Origin: Cyanobium sp. M30B3
GTDB lineage: Bacteria > Cyanobacteriota > Cyanobacteriia > PCC-6307 > Cyanobiaceae
Assembly: GCA_018399015.1 (NCBI GenBank)
Contig: CP073761.1
Location: 930,001-994,000, forward strand
DNA: 64,000 bases
Reading direction: 5' to 3'
Within the stretch, counting starts at the first letter, position 1. Each line of letters starts with the position of its first letter. Under the pieces are notes generated by a model, which was given only the letters and a program-made list of their open reading frames with translations, was not told the origin of the DNA and did no database searches. Positions 15,899 through 24,607 of this stretch are shown piece after piece. A program made the position numbers and the translations under genes.

Positions 15899-18646
15899 GT
15901 GCATCCCCAGTCGTGGTTCCCGCCCCAGCCGGGTCCGGCGCCGATGGGCCGTAGAGCGCTGGCGCTGGCTGCCCTGGCCGTGCTGGCGGTGCTGATCAAT
16001 CTGCACGCGCCCACGGTGTTCTTCGACATGCAGCTGATGCTGGGCAGCGGCGTGGCCGTGCTGGCCCTGCTGCTGTTCGGCTGGAGCGGCCTGCTGGTGG
16101 GGGCGGCGGCCCTGGCGGTGACGGTGGTGCGCTGGGGGCACCCCTTCGAGCTGCTGATCGGCATGGGCCTGCTGATCTGGCTGCGCTGGTTTCTCGATCG
16201 CTTCAACGGCGGCCGCGCCCAGCAGACCAATGGCCGGATCGTGCTGGCGGCGATCGGCTACTGGCTGGTGGTCGGCGTGCCGGCCGAGATGGTGTTGTTC
16301 ATCCTGCGCCTCGGTGTCGACCCGGTGAAGGCCCTGGGGCTGGGGCTGAAGGAGGCGGTGGTGTCGGTGCTGTGTGTGGCGCTGGGCATGACCAGCTTCC
16401 TGATCTGGCGCATCCGGCGCCAGCGGCGGGCCAGCGGCCGGCTCTCGGCCCGGAGCATCACCTTTGCCACCATGCTGCTGGCGGTGAGCCTGCCGGGGGT
16501 GTTGATCACCCTGATCCTTTCCGGCCAGCTCAAGACCACCGCCATGGAGGCCCAGTTCCAGGCGATGACCCGCCTGGCGGAGAAGGTTCAGGCGCTCGGC
16601 CAGTTTCCCGCCAGCGCTGAGGTGCCAGGTGGAGCGGCGCTCTGGCAGACCAGCGCGGGCACCGAGATCAGCTCGGATCCTGCCCTGTTCGCGCGCCTGG
16701 GCCGGTATTACGAGGCGGACGCCTCCAGCCGGATCGGCCGGCCGGGCCTGGAGCTGCTGGTGCCCAGCCGCCAGGCTCCGGTGCTGGTCAAGGACAGCCA
16801 GGCGTACTGGCGGGTGCGCTCCGGGCCGGTCACGGTGGTGGAGCCCGCGGACCCGCTGATCAGCCGGCTCGACTACGAGCTGCTGCTGCCCTCCTTCAGC
16901 CTGATGGCGTTGCTGCTGCTGCTGGCGGCGCTGCTGGCCGAGGCCCTGGCCACCGCGGTGGAGCGGCAGTTTCTCCAGGTGATCCGGCCGCTGCAGGGCC
17001 AGCCCAATCCCGAGCAGCTGCCGGATCTGGGGGCCTCGGTGATCCGTGAGCTGCAGGCGCTGGTCGACCTGGTGAACCGCCGCACCCGCCGCACCCGGGA
17101 GCTCAGCAGTTCGCTGCAGCAGGCCCGCGATGATCTGGCCCAGACCGCCCTGGCGATCACCGAGGCGATCCCGGTGGGCACCTACACGATGGTGTTGCGG
17201 CCGGAGGCCGACCTGGCCGAGTTCTCGTTCATGAGCGAGCGCTTCCTGCAGATCTGCGGCCTGGAACGGCAGGCGGCCCAGGCCAATCCCCTCAACGCCT
17301 TTGCCTGCGTCCACCCCGACGACTACGACGACTGGCTGGCCCTCAACGCCCTCACCTTTGCCCGGAAGCTGCCCTTCAAGGGGCAGTGCCGCCTGCTGGT
17401 GGAAGGCCAGGTGCGCTGGATCCTGGCCGAATCTTTGCCCCGGGATCTGGCCGACGGCTCCACCGTGTGGGAGGGGGTGATCTCGGACATCACCGAGCAG
17501 GTGCAGGAGGAACAGGAGCTGCGCCGCATGCTGAGCGTGCTGCCGATCCCGGTGGCCTGCACCCAGCTGGAGAAGCCCCAGCCGATCGTGTTTCTCAACC
17601 AGCGCTTCCTCGACACCTTCGGCTACGGCGCAGCCGAGCTGCCCTCGGTGGAGGTCTGGGCCGAGCTGGCCTATCCCGAACCCGCCTATCGCCAGGACGT
17701 GATGGCGCGCTGGGCGCTGGAAGTGGAGCGCGGCCGCGCCGCTGCGGTGGAAATGGGGCCGATGGAGCTGGAGGTGACCTGCAAGGACGGCAGCCTGCGC
17801 TCGGTGATCCTCACCGCCAGCATCCGCGACAACCTGATCGTGGCCACCTTCCTTGATGTAACCGAGCGCAGGCGGGCCGAGGCGGCGCTGGAGCGTGCCT
17901 TCCGCCGCGAGGCCGACCTCAAGGAACGGCAGCGACTGGAGCTGGAGGCCAAGCTGCGCACCAGCCTCACGGCGGCGGCGGTGGCCCACGAGATCAAGCA
18001 GCCCCTCAGCGCCATCCTCATCCATTCCCGCCTGCTGCGCAGCAGGCTGGAGCAGTTGCACGACGGTCAGGTGCGCAGCCTGCTCCAGCCCCTGCTCGAG
18101 CAGCAGCTGGGGGAAAGCGAGCGGGTGGTGACCACGATCGAGAAGATGCGCATGCTGCTGCGCAACGTGCAGACCGAACAGCAGCGCATCGATCTCTGCG
18201 ATGTGATCGCCAGCACCCGGCTCTATCTGCGCCCGCTGTTGGCCCGCCATGGGGTGAACGTGGCGGGCAGCGGCTGCGATCAGCCCCAATGGCTGCAGGG
18301 CGATGCCAGCCAGTTGCAGATGGCGTTGTCCAACCTGATCCGCAATGCGGTGGAGGCCCTCAGCCAGGGCGGGGTGGCCGAGCCACGCCTGCAGCTCAGC
18401 CTGGAGCACTGCACCGATCCCCATGGGTCGCCCTGGCTGGAGTTGCGGGTGGCGGACAATGGCCCCGGCTTCGCCGATCTGCAGCTGGAGCAGCTGCTGC
18501 TGGCCAGCACCAAGCCCCAGGGCAGCGGCCTGGGGCTGTTTGTGGTGAATGCCGCCGTGCAGATCCACGGCGGTTCGGTGCATCTGGGGCGCAGCGTCGA
18601 GCTGGGTGGCGCTGAGGTGCTGTTGCGCCTGCCGGCCCTGGCCTGA
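15899..18646 (+). CDS. Membrane-bound PAS-domain sensor histidine kinase
   Basis: A 915-aa protein. The N-terminus has about five to six membrane helices (residues about 16-200), resembling a MASE-type sensor, followed by an outside loop and another helix near 330 (FSLMALLLLLAALLAEAL). Two PAS/PAC-like domains occupy about 400-530 and 535-665 (ending VISDITEQVQEEQELR and VATFLDVTERRRAEAALE). The kinase core has the H-box VAHEIKQPLSAILIHSRLLR, N-box NLIRNAVEAL, G1 VADNGPGF and G2 GSGLGLF. The start is GTG 15899. No response regulator is adjacent, so it is an orphan kinase with an unknown signal. Confidence 0.9.
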   Translation: MHPQSWFPPQPGPAPMGRRALALAALAVLAVLINLHAPTVFFDMQLMLGSGVAVLALLLFGWSGLLVGAAALAVTVVRWGHPFELLIGMGLLIWLRWFLDRFNGGRAQQTNGRIVLAAIGYWLVVGVPAEMVLFILRLGVDPVKALGLGLKEAVVSVLCVALGMTSFLIWRIRRQRRASGRLSARSITFATMLLAVSLPGVLITLILSGQLKTTAMEAQFQAMTRLAEKVQALGQFPASAEVPGGAALWQTSAGTEISSDPALFARLGRYYEADASSRIGRPGLELLVPSRQAPVLVKDSQAYWRVRSGPVTVVEPADPLISRLDYELLLPSFSLMALLLLLAALLAEALATAVERQFLQVIRPLQGQPNPEQLPDLGASVIRELQALVDLVNRRTRRTRELSSSLQQARDDLAQTALAITEAIPVGTYTMVLRPEADLAEFSFMSERFLQICGLERQAAQANPLNAFACVHPDDYDDWLALNALTFARKLPFKGQCRLLVEGQVRWILAESLPRDLADGSTVWEGVISDITEQVQEEQELRRMLSVLPIPVACTQLEKPQPIVFLNQRFLDTFGYGAAELPSVEVWAELAYPEPAYRQDVMARWALEVERGRAAAVEMGPMELEVTCKDGSLRSVILTASIRDNLIVATFLDVTERRRAEAALERAFRREADLKERQRLELEAKLRTSLTAAAVAHEIKQPLSAILIHSRLLRSRLEQLHDGQVRSLLQPLLEQQLGESERVVTTIEKMRMLLRNVQTEQQRIDLCDVIASTRLYLRPLLARHGVNVAGSGCDQPQWLQGDASQLQMALSNLIRNAVEALSQGGVAEPRLQLSLEHCTDPHGSPWLELRVADNGPGFADLQLEQLLLASTKPQGSGLGLFVVNAAVQIHGGSVHLGRSVELGGAEVLLRLPALA

Positions 18647-18689
18647 GAGCGGCTGTCGGCAGGCGTCAATCGTTCAGCTGGCCATCCGA

Positions 18690-19193
18690 TCATTCAGGGG
18701 CACGTTCAGGGGGCTGCAGAACCTGCTCTTCAGGGGCCGGCAGAACCTGCAGCTGGATCCCCTCGCGGCCCAGCACGGTCACTGTGCTGCCGGGGTGCAG
18801 GGCCCGCCCCTCCTCCAGGTTGGTGGCGGCCCAGCTCTGCCCCTGCCAGCGCACCCGCCCTTCGCCACCCCCTTCGCGGCTGCCGTCAAAGCCGCTGATC
18901 ACGGTGGCCCGCTCGCCGCCGTGGGCCGGGGGCAGCCCCCGCTCCCGCCGCAGTCCCCAGCGGTGCAGGGCTCCCAGCAGCACGGCCGTGAACAGCACGA
19001 AGGCCGCCATCTGCAGCAGGGGTGGCAGGGGCAGGGCTGCCGCCAGCACCGACACCAGCAGGGCGGCCACGGCCCCGGCCAGGAGCCCATCGAACTCCAG
19101 CCCCAGCAGCTCCAGCAGCAACAGGCTGAGGCCCAGCAGCAGCCAGATCAGCGCGGCGGGCATGGCGGCCGGGGCGTGGTTCTCAGCCTCCAT
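18690..19193 (-). CDS. NfeD-like membrane protein
   Basis: A 167-aa protein with membrane helices (ALIWLLLGLSLLLLELLGLE, AAFVLFTAVLLGALHRW) and a C-terminal OB-fold-like domain (EGRVRWQGQSWAATNLEEGR, LHPGSTVTVLGREGIQLQV). This is the short NfeD form that partners SPFH/stomatin proteins. Its start at 19193 faces the SPFH gene start at 19266, giving a divergent pair with a 72-bp shared promoter region instead of the common operon arrangement. Confidence 0.78.
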   Translation of the reverse strand: MEAENHAPAAMPAALIWLLLGLSLLLLELLGLEFDGLLAGAVAALLVSVLAAALPLPPLLQMAAFVLFTAVLLGALHRWGLRRERGLPPAHGGERATVISGFDGSREGGGEGRVRWQGQSWAATNLEEGRALHPGSTVTVLGREGIQLQVLPAPEEQVLQPPERAPE

Positions 19194-19265
19194 GCTGCCT
19201 ACCCTGCAACCGGAGCGCTTGCCCGCGTCTCCCAGCCCCACCGCCCCCGCACTCTCCCCGTCTCC

Positions 19266-20189
19266 ATGGATCCCCTGCTGGGCCTGCCCGCCGTGTTCGT
19301 GATGGCCGCCCTCGGCCTCAACAGCGTCAAGATCACCAGCGGCGGCCAGTCCCGGCTGGTGGAGCGCCTGGGCAAGTACGACCGCCAGCTGCAGCCGGGG
19401 CTGTCGTTCGTGCTGCCGGTGGTGGAGAAGGTGGTGAGCCACGAGTCGCTGAAGGAGCGGGTGCTCGACATCCCGCCGCAGCAGTGCATCACCCGCGACA
19501 ACGTGGCGATTGAGGTGGATGCGGTGGTGTATTGGCAGCTGCTGGAGCACGCCCGCGCCCACTACGCGGTCGACAACCTGCAGGCGGCGATGGTGAACCT
19601 GGTGCTCACCCAGATCCGCGCCGAGATGGGCAAGCTCGATCTGGATCAAACCTTCACCACCCGCCAGGAGGTGAATGAGGCCCTGCTGCGCGAGCTGGAT
19701 CAGGCCACCGACCCCTGGGGGGTGAAGGTGACCCGGGTGGAGATGCGCGACATCAAGCCCTCGGCCGGCGTGCAGCAGGCGATGGAGCAGCAGATGACCG
19801 CCGAGCGCCAGAAGCGTGCCGCCATCCTGCGCTCCGAGGGGGAAAAGGAATCCCAGCTCAACGCCGCCCGGGGACGGGCGGAAGCGCTGGTGCTCGATGC
19901 CAAGGCGAAGCAGGAGGCGCTGGTGATGGAGGCCCAGGCCCAGGCCCAGCAGCAGGGGTTGCTGGCCCAGGCCCGGGCCGACGCCGCCACCCTGCTGGCG
20001 GAGGCGATGCAGGCCAATCCCGAGGCTTCTGAAGCGATCCGGCTGCTGCTGGCCCGCGACTGGATGGCCATGGGCGAATCGATGGCCCGGGCCCCGGGGG
20101 GCAGTGTGCTGATGGTGGACCCCCAGAGCCCAGCCTCCCTGCTCACCGCCCTGAAGGGGCTGCAGGGCAACAAGGGCGACAGCACCTGA
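19266..20189 (+). CDS. SPFH/band 7 (stomatin-like) membrane protein
   Basis: A 307-aa protein. A short N-terminal hydrophobic anchor (LLGLPAVFVMAALGLNSVKI) is followed by the band 7 domain: VERLGKYDRQLQPGLSFVLP, KERVLDIPPQQCITRDNVAI, QIRAEMGKLDLDQTFTTRQE, GVKVTRVEMRDIKPSAGVQQ. A long Ala/Glu/Gln-rich coiled coil spans about 180-250. It probably forms membrane-associated oligomers with the divergently encoded NfeD protein in membrane quality control. Confidence 0.88.
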   Translation: MDPLLGLPAVFVMAALGLNSVKITSGGQSRLVERLGKYDRQLQPGLSFVLPVVEKVVSHESLKERVLDIPPQQCITRDNVAIEVDAVVYWQLLEHARAHYAVDNLQAAMVNLVLTQIRAEMGKLDLDQTFTTRQEVNEALLRELDQATDPWGVKVTRVEMRDIKPSAGVQQAMEQQMTAERQKRAAILRSEGEKESQLNAARGRAEALVLDAKAKQEALVMEAQAQAQQQGLLAQARADAATLLAEAMQANPEASEAIRLLLARDWMAMGESMARAPGGSVLMVDPQSPASLLTALKGLQGNKGDST

Positions 20190-20232
20190 GGAGCCCTGTC
20201 GGCAGGCCCGTCAGCGCATCGGCCCATCCGGT

Positions 20233-20598
20233 TCAGCAGGCGGGCGGCAGGGGCGGCGGCAGGGGCACCGGCTGGGGGGGTGCCAGATTCACGGCCGTGC
20301 CCGTGGCGCAGGCCATCAGCATCCCCCCGGCCTGGCCCAGCACTTCCACGTCGATGCGCACCCCCACCACCGCATCGGCCCCCAGCAGCCGGGCGCGCCG
20401 GGCCATCTCCTCCACGGCCAGCTCCCGGGCCCGCTGCAGGGTGGACTCGTAGGCCCGGGCCCGTCCTCCCACCACATCGCGCACACTGGCGAGCAGGTCG
20501 CGGAACAGGTTGGCCCCGAGAATCGTTTCGCCATGCACCAGCCCCAGGTACAGGCGAATGGGCCGGCCTTCCAGCTGGGGTGTGGTGACGATCAGCAC
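20233..20598 (-). CDS. YbjQ/UPF0145 family protein
   Basis: A 121-aa protein beginning [20 protein letters not shown] with [40 protein letters not shown] and [16 protein letters not shown], the pattern of the YbjQ (heavy-metal-binding domain, DUF74) family. A proline-rich tail follows. GTG 20598 is preferred because it begins at the conserved N-terminus with GGGAAGGG upstream. ATG 20652 would overlap the end of trmD. The role of the family is uncertain. Confidence 0.72.
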   Translation of the reverse strand: MLIVTTPQLEGRPIRLYLGLVHGETILGANLFRDLLASVRDVVGGRARAYESTLQRARELAVEEMARRARLLGADAVVGVRIDVEVLGQAGGMLMACATGTAVNLAPPQPVPLPPPLPPAC

Positions 20599-20623
20599 GG
20601 CAGGGCCCTTCCCGGCAGTCCCC

Positions 20624-21316
20624 TCATTCCCGCTCAGCTTGCCAGCGCGCATGGAGATCCGGCCGCCGCTCGCGGGTGCGTTGCTGCTGCTGCTCGAGGC
20701 GCCAGCGGGCGATCGCGCCGTGGTCGCCGCTGCGCAGCACCGCCGGCACCGCCATGCCGCGGAAGTCGGCGGGGCGGGTGTAGTGGGGGTGCTCCAGCAG
20801 GCCGGCGCTGTGGCTCTCCTCCTCCAGGCAGGCCTGGGTGCCCACCGTGCCAGGCCGCAGGCGCACCACCCCGTTGATGATCACCGCCGCCGGCAGCTCG
20901 CCGCCGGTGAGCACGAAATCGCCGAGCGACACCTCCTCGTCGGCCAGGGCGCGGATGCGTTCATCGAAGCCCTCGTAGTGGCCGCAGATCAGCACCAGCT
21001 GGTCGTGCTCCGTGGCCCAGCGGCGCAGATCGGCCTGCTCCAGGGGTTTGCCCTGGGGACTCATCAGCAGCACCCGCCGCCGCGGCAGCACCGGGATCGC
21101 CTCCACCGCCGCGTACACCGGCTCGGGCTTGAGCACCATGCCGGCGCCGCCGCCGTAGGGCTCGTCGTCCACCTTGCGGTACCTGTCGGTGGCAAAGTCG
21201 CGCGGGTTGTAGGTGTGCAGCTCGGCGATGCCGGCGGCGAAGGCGCGGCCGATCACCCCCAGGCCCAGCAGGGGCGCGAAGGCCTCCGGCGCCAGGCTCA
21301 CCACATCGAGTCTCAT
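20624..21316 (-). CDS. trmD: tRNA (guanine37-N1)-methyltransferase
   Basis: A 230-aa SPOUT methyltransferase that modifies G37 to prevent frameshifting. Motifs are [92 protein letters not shown] (the knot) and [19 protein letters not shown]. The start is ATG 21316, with GTG one codon upstream. It lies between the phycobiliprotein lyase gene and the ybjQ-like gene on the same strand. Confidence 0.95.
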   Translation of the reverse strand: MRLDVVSLAPEAFAPLLGLGVIGRAFAAGIAELHTYNPRDFATDRYRKVDDEPYGGGAGMVLKPEPVYAAVEAIPVLPRRRVLLMSPQGKPLEQADLRRWATEHDQLVLICGHYEGFDERIRALADEEVSLGDFVLTGGELPAAVIINGVVRLRPGTVGTQACLEEESHSAGLLEHPHYTRPADFRGMAVPAVLRSGDHGAIARWRLEQQQQRTRERRPDLHARWQAERE

Positions 21317-21337
21317 CACAGACAGGGGCCCATCGGC

Positions 21338-21910
21338 TCAGCTGGCGGGGGCGGCCGGCCGGCTCACGCGCCGGATCTCGGAGCTGAAGCTGGCACGGCC
21401 GGGGCTGCCGTCGGCGTGGTGCTCCACGGTGGAGCGCAGGCGCAGGTTGGGCTTGGTGAACCAGATGCGCTCGCGCACCTCGCTGGTTTCGCCGCGCATG
21501 ATCAGCTCCAGGCTGCCGTCGGGCCAGAGCTGCCAGCGTCCCTGCCGAGGCCCCTGGCCGCCGTGTAGCGAGAAGGCCCCGTCGGCGCTGAACAGCAGCC
21601 GGCACGGCTGCTCCCCCTTGGCCCCCACGCTCAGGCCGCCGGGGGACGCGGCGGAGCCTTCACCAGCGCCGGGCTCCAGATAGGCCACCACCAGCTCGCC
21701 CCGCTCGCTGCTGTGCCACGCGTCGCCTTCGGCCATGGCCGTGGCCTCCCCCAGGGCGAAACGGCTGCGCAGACCCATCCACTCGCCGGCGCAGAAGCGC
21801 AGGAAGGCGCCGATCTCCTGGGGCGGAAAATCAGCTTCAGCAGGGGCTGGATCGGGTGCTGCGGCTGCGGCTGGGCCGGGCTGCTGGCGGGCAGGCGTGG
21901 AGTCGGTCAT
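21338..21910 (-). CDS. Phycobiliprotein lyase, CpcS/CpeS-like
   Basis: A 190-aa protein with a low-complexity Ala/Pro N-terminus and a lipocalin-like domain from about residue 30: IGAFLRFCAGEWMGLRSRFA, GRWQLWPDGSLELIMRGETS, ERIWFTKPNLRLRSTVEHHA, FSSEIRRVSRP. The conserved WF.KPNLRLR stretch and SEIRR end suggest the S-type family that attaches phycocyanobilin to a phycobiliprotein cysteine. Substrate specificity cannot be read. It lies 22 bp upstream of trmD and is probably cotranscribed with it. Confidence 0.7.
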   Translation of the reverse strand: MTDSTPARQQPGPAAAAAPDPAPAEADFPPQEIGAFLRFCAGEWMGLRSRFALGEATAMAEGDAWHSSERGELVVAYLEPGAGEGSAASPGGLSVGAKGEQPCRLLFSADGAFSLHGGQGPRQGRWQLWPDGSLELIMRGETSEVRERIWFTKPNLRLRSTVEHHADGSPGRASFSSEIRRVSRPAAPAS

Positions 21911-21947
21911 GGGTGGATTCTCTCAGTCCTGCGGGCTTCCCCAGGTC

Positions 21948-23015
21948 TCACTCCCCCCGGTAGCCCAGCTCGGCCAGGCGGGCGGCACTGCGGCGCCAGC
22001 CCGGCACCACCTTCACGAACAGCTCCAGATACACCGGCCCGCTGAACACCTTCTCCATCTGCAGCCGGGCCCCCTGGCCGATCGTCCTGAGCATGCGGCC
22101 GCCCTTGCCGATCAGGATCCCCTTCTGGCTGGAGCGTTCCACCAGCACCGTGGCCAGCACGGCGGTGCGGGGGCCGTCGTCCACCACCCGATCGATGCTC
22201 ACCGCCACGGAGTGGGGCACCTCCTCGCGGGTGTGGCTGAGCACCTGCTCGCGGATCAGCTCCGCCATCAGCAGCTGCTCGGGCTGGTCGCTCACCGCAT
22301 CGGCCGGGTAGAGCTGGGGCCCCTCCGGCAGATCGGCGCTCAGGGCCGCCACCAGGGCTTCGGTGCCGGCGCCGGTGAGGGCGCTCACGGGGTGCAGGGG
22401 CCAGGCGAGCGGTGGCCGCGGGTCCTGGCCGGCAGGTGTGGGGCTGGCGAAATCCCCCCGACCCTCCAGCATCTCGCGGTAGCTGGCGGCCAGCGCTTCA
22501 GCCTGGGCCGGATCCACCAGGTCGTGTTTGTTCAGGGCCACGTGCACCGGCGCGCGGCAGTGGCGCAGCAGCTCCACGATGAAGCCATCGCCGCGGCCGG
22601 CCGGCTCGCTGCCGTCCACCAGCAGCAGCACCACATCCACATCGCCGATGGCGTTTTTCGCCGTCTTCACCAGGCGCTCCCCCAGCAGGTGGTGGGGCTT
22701 GTGGATGCCGGGGGTGTCCAGCAACACCAGCTGGGCCCCGGCGGTGGTGAGGATCGCCCGCAGCCGGTTGCGGGTGGTCTGGGCCACCGGTGAGGTGATC
22801 GCCACCTTCTCGCCCACCAGCTGGTTGAGCAGGGTGCTCTTGCCCACGTTGGGCCGGCCGACCAGGGCCACGAAGCCGGAACGGAACCCCTCGGCGGCCG
22901 ATGCCTGGGGGCCGGAGCCGAGCAGGCGGGCCGATTCGGCCGGGTCGGGGATCGGCAGCAGCTGGCCCTCGCCGCCGGGGGAGGAGGGGTCGTCCGCAGA
23001 TGGAATGTGGCGCAT
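21948..23015 (-). CDS. era: GTPase Era
   Basis: A 355-aa GTPase that helps 16S rRNA maturation and 30S assembly. G-domain motifs are LVGRPNVGKSTLLNQLVGEK (G1), TTRNRLRAI (G2), LLDTPGIHKPHHLLG (G3) and LNKHDLVD (G4). A C-terminal KH domain contains SSQKGILIGKGGRMLRTIG. A Pro-rich insertion (about 200-215) separates parts of the G domain. The start MRHIPSADD at 23015 has an unusual 45-residue N-terminal lead before the G domain, as in other cyanobacterial homologues. Confidence 0.93.
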   Translation of the reverse strand: MRHIPSADDPSSPGGEGQLLPIPDPAESARLLGSGPQASAAEGFRSGFVALVGRPNVGKSTLLNQLVGEKVAITSPVAQTTRNRLRAILTTAGAQLVLLDTPGIHKPHHLLGERLVKTAKNAIGDVDVVLLLVDGSEPAGRGDGFIVELLRHCRAPVHVALNKHDLVDPAQAEALAASYREMLEGRGDFASPTPAGQDPRPPLAWPLHPVSALTGAGTEALVAALSADLPEGPQLYPADAVSDQPEQLLMAELIREQVLSHTREEVPHSVAVSIDRVVDDGPRTAVLATVLVERSSQKGILIGKGGRMLRTIGQGARLQMEKVFSGPVYLELFVKVVPGWRRSAARLAELGYRGE

Positions 23016-23020
23016 CTCCC

Positions 23021-23056
23021 AACAGTGGCAGCCCGGCCAACAGTGGCAGCCCGGCG
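23021..23056. repeat. 18-bp tandem duplication upstream of era
   Basis: Two adjacent copies of AACAGTGGCAGCCCGGCC (the second ends in G) lie at 23021-23038 and 23039-23056. They sit in the 84-bp gap between the divergent era and the plus-strand gene starting at 23100, where promoters are expected. It could be a duplicated regulator site or simple slippage. Confidence 0.8.
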
Positions 23057-23099
23057 GCGGCATTCCATAGGCTCAGGGACGCACCGCGCCGCCCCGAGC

Positions 23100-23624
23100 A
23101 TGAGCGAACCCCTGCGTGAGCCCTCCTTCCAGCAGGCGATGGAGATCACGGCCCAGTGGCTGACGCTCTGGGAGAACGGCGAGCTCAGCGACGAGGTGCT
23201 CGCCGACCGGGTGGGGGAGCTGGTGGCCAGCCGCGACGGCGCCCGCGGCTTCTTCGTGGTGAGCCTGGCCGGCGACTGCCCCCTCATGGACCGCCTGCCG
23301 GAGCCCCTGGTGCTGCAGCTGCGGGCCGCCGGCGAGGGGGTGGTGGATCTGAGCGCCCGCAACCTGGCGATGAGCACGGCCATGGCCCTGCAGCACGGGC
23401 GCCATGGCGATGGCGGCCAGCAGGCCGGTTCGGAGCGGGTGCAGGCCCGCTGCACGGAGCTGCTGCGCCTGCTGGAGCCTGTTGCCGTGAAGCAGCGCCT
23501 GGAAACCCTGCTAGAGGCCGCCGCCCTTGGTGCCGGTGACGACCTGGCCTTCCTCGATCGCTGGGGCTACGACGCCGAGCAGCGCCGGGCCATCGCCGGC
23601 GCCGTGGAGGCGGTGGCGGTCTGA
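23100..23624 (+). CDS. Conserved hypothetical protein
   Basis: A 174-aa, mostly helical soluble protein with no motif I can assign (MSEPLREPSFQQAMEITAQW, GARGFFVVSLAGDCPLMDRL, LDRWGYDAEQRRAIAG). I believe similar proteins occur across marine and freshwater Synechococcus. The ATG at 23100 follows the divergent spacer with era. It is convergent with the Bax-inhibitor-like gene, whose terminator hairpin lies between them. Confidence 0.6.
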   Translation: MSEPLREPSFQQAMEITAQWLTLWENGELSDEVLADRVGELVASRDGARGFFVVSLAGDCPLMDRLPEPLVLQLRAAGEGVVDLSARNLAMSTAMALQHGRHGDGGQQAGSERVQARCTELLRLLEPVAVKQRLETLLEAAALGAGDDLAFLDRWGYDAEQRRAIAGAVEAVAV

Positions 23625-23648
23625 GCCGTCCAGCGCCGCCTGGGCCAC

Positions 23649-23673
23649 AAAAAAGCCCACCTCAGCGGTGGGC
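23649..23673 (-). terminator. Rho-independent terminator after the Bax-inhibitor-like gene
   Basis: On the minus strand the sequence GCCCACC-GCTGA-GGTGGGC forms a 7-bp perfect stem followed directly by six T (plus-strand A-run 23649-23654). It lies 54 bp past the stop of the minus-strand gene at 23727. Confidence 0.85.
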
Positions 23674-23726
23674 ATCGGGGGTGGGCGATCGGGCCAATGC
23701 TCTGGCTGCAGCGTTGGCCAGGCGGG

Positions 23727-24464
23727 TCAGTCGCGGCGACCACCACCCTGCAGGGCGATGATCAGCCGCAGGATGAAGATGAACAGGTTGATATAGGTGA
23801 GATACATCCCCAGGGCGCCGGCCAGGTACTGGTCGTCGCTGTAGGTGCGGGGCATCGTGTAGAAGTCCACGAAGGCGGCACCCACGAACAGCACGGTGCC
23901 GAAACCGGCGATCAGCAGCTCCAGGCCGGTGCCGCCGAACACCCCGGGTGCAAAGAAGCTGCCCACGACCTGCACCAGCATGGCGATGATCAGGCCGAGC
24001 ACACCCAGACCCACCACGCCGCTCAGGGCCTGCCCCACGTTGTCGCTCATCCGCCGGCCCATCACCGAGGCGGCCACGAAGGTGATGCCGGTGGCCAGGG
24101 TGGCGGTGCCGATGGCACCCACGCCGGCCACGCTCAGGGCATAGGCCACGATGCCGCTGAGCGTGAAGCCGGTGATCAGGCTGTAGGCGGCCAGCAGCGG
24201 CAGAGCCGTGCTGTTGTTGCCCTTCATGGCCACGTTCTGGGCCACGAAGAACAGGATGAAGTTGCCGATCAGGGCCACCCAGAACAGGGGCATGAAGCCG
24301 GCAGGGTTGCTGGCCATCAGGGCCAGGCCGCCCATCACGCCAGCGGCGGTGAGCACCATGCCGCCACCCACGAAGGGCAGGGCCCTGTTCACCACATTGG
24401 GCCCTACGAGGGCGCTGGATTGCGCCTCGCGGATGGCCTCCTGAAAATTGCTGCTGGCCGGCAT
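23727..24464 (-). CDS. Bax inhibitor-1/YccA family membrane protein
   Basis: A 245-aa protein with seven predicted membrane helices, for example FMPLFWVALIGNFILFFVAQ, LLAAYSLITGFTLSGIVAYA, LELLIAGFGTVLFVGAAFVD and YLTYINLFIFILRLIIAL. The family pattern includes DFYTMPRTYSDDQYLAGALG near the end. Related proteins are calcium-leak channels or modulators of membrane proteases; the cyanobacterial role is not established. It is followed by a clear terminator. Confidence 0.88.
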   Translation of the reverse strand: MPASSNFQEAIREAQSSALVGPNVVNRALPFVGGGMVLTAAGVMGGLALMASNPAGFMPLFWVALIGNFILFFVAQNVAMKGNNSTALPLLAAYSLITGFTLSGIVAYALSVAGVGAIGTATLATGITFVAASVMGRRMSDNVGQALSGVVGLGVLGLIIAMLVQVVGSFFAPGVFGGTGLELLIAGFGTVLFVGAAFVDFYTMPRTYSDDQYLAGALGMYLTYINLFIFILRLIIALQGGGRRD

Positions 24465-24607
24465 GGCACAGAGTAACGACTGCCCACATCCTGCCAGTGC
24501 TTGTTCAGCAGCGGGAGGACATGAGCGCTGCCGTTGGTGCGGATCCCCCTATCGGGGCTGCGATCAGGAGCTGGTCGCGCCGGATTTGGCGGTTTTCGGA
24601 GCTGGGA

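Noticed and set aside
15392-18583. A 1063-codon minus-strand open frame opposite the histidine kinase gene
   Set aside because: Its translation is Gln/His/Arg-rich and lacks any domain, while the plus strand encodes a clear kinase. It also runs through ispF in the wrong frame.
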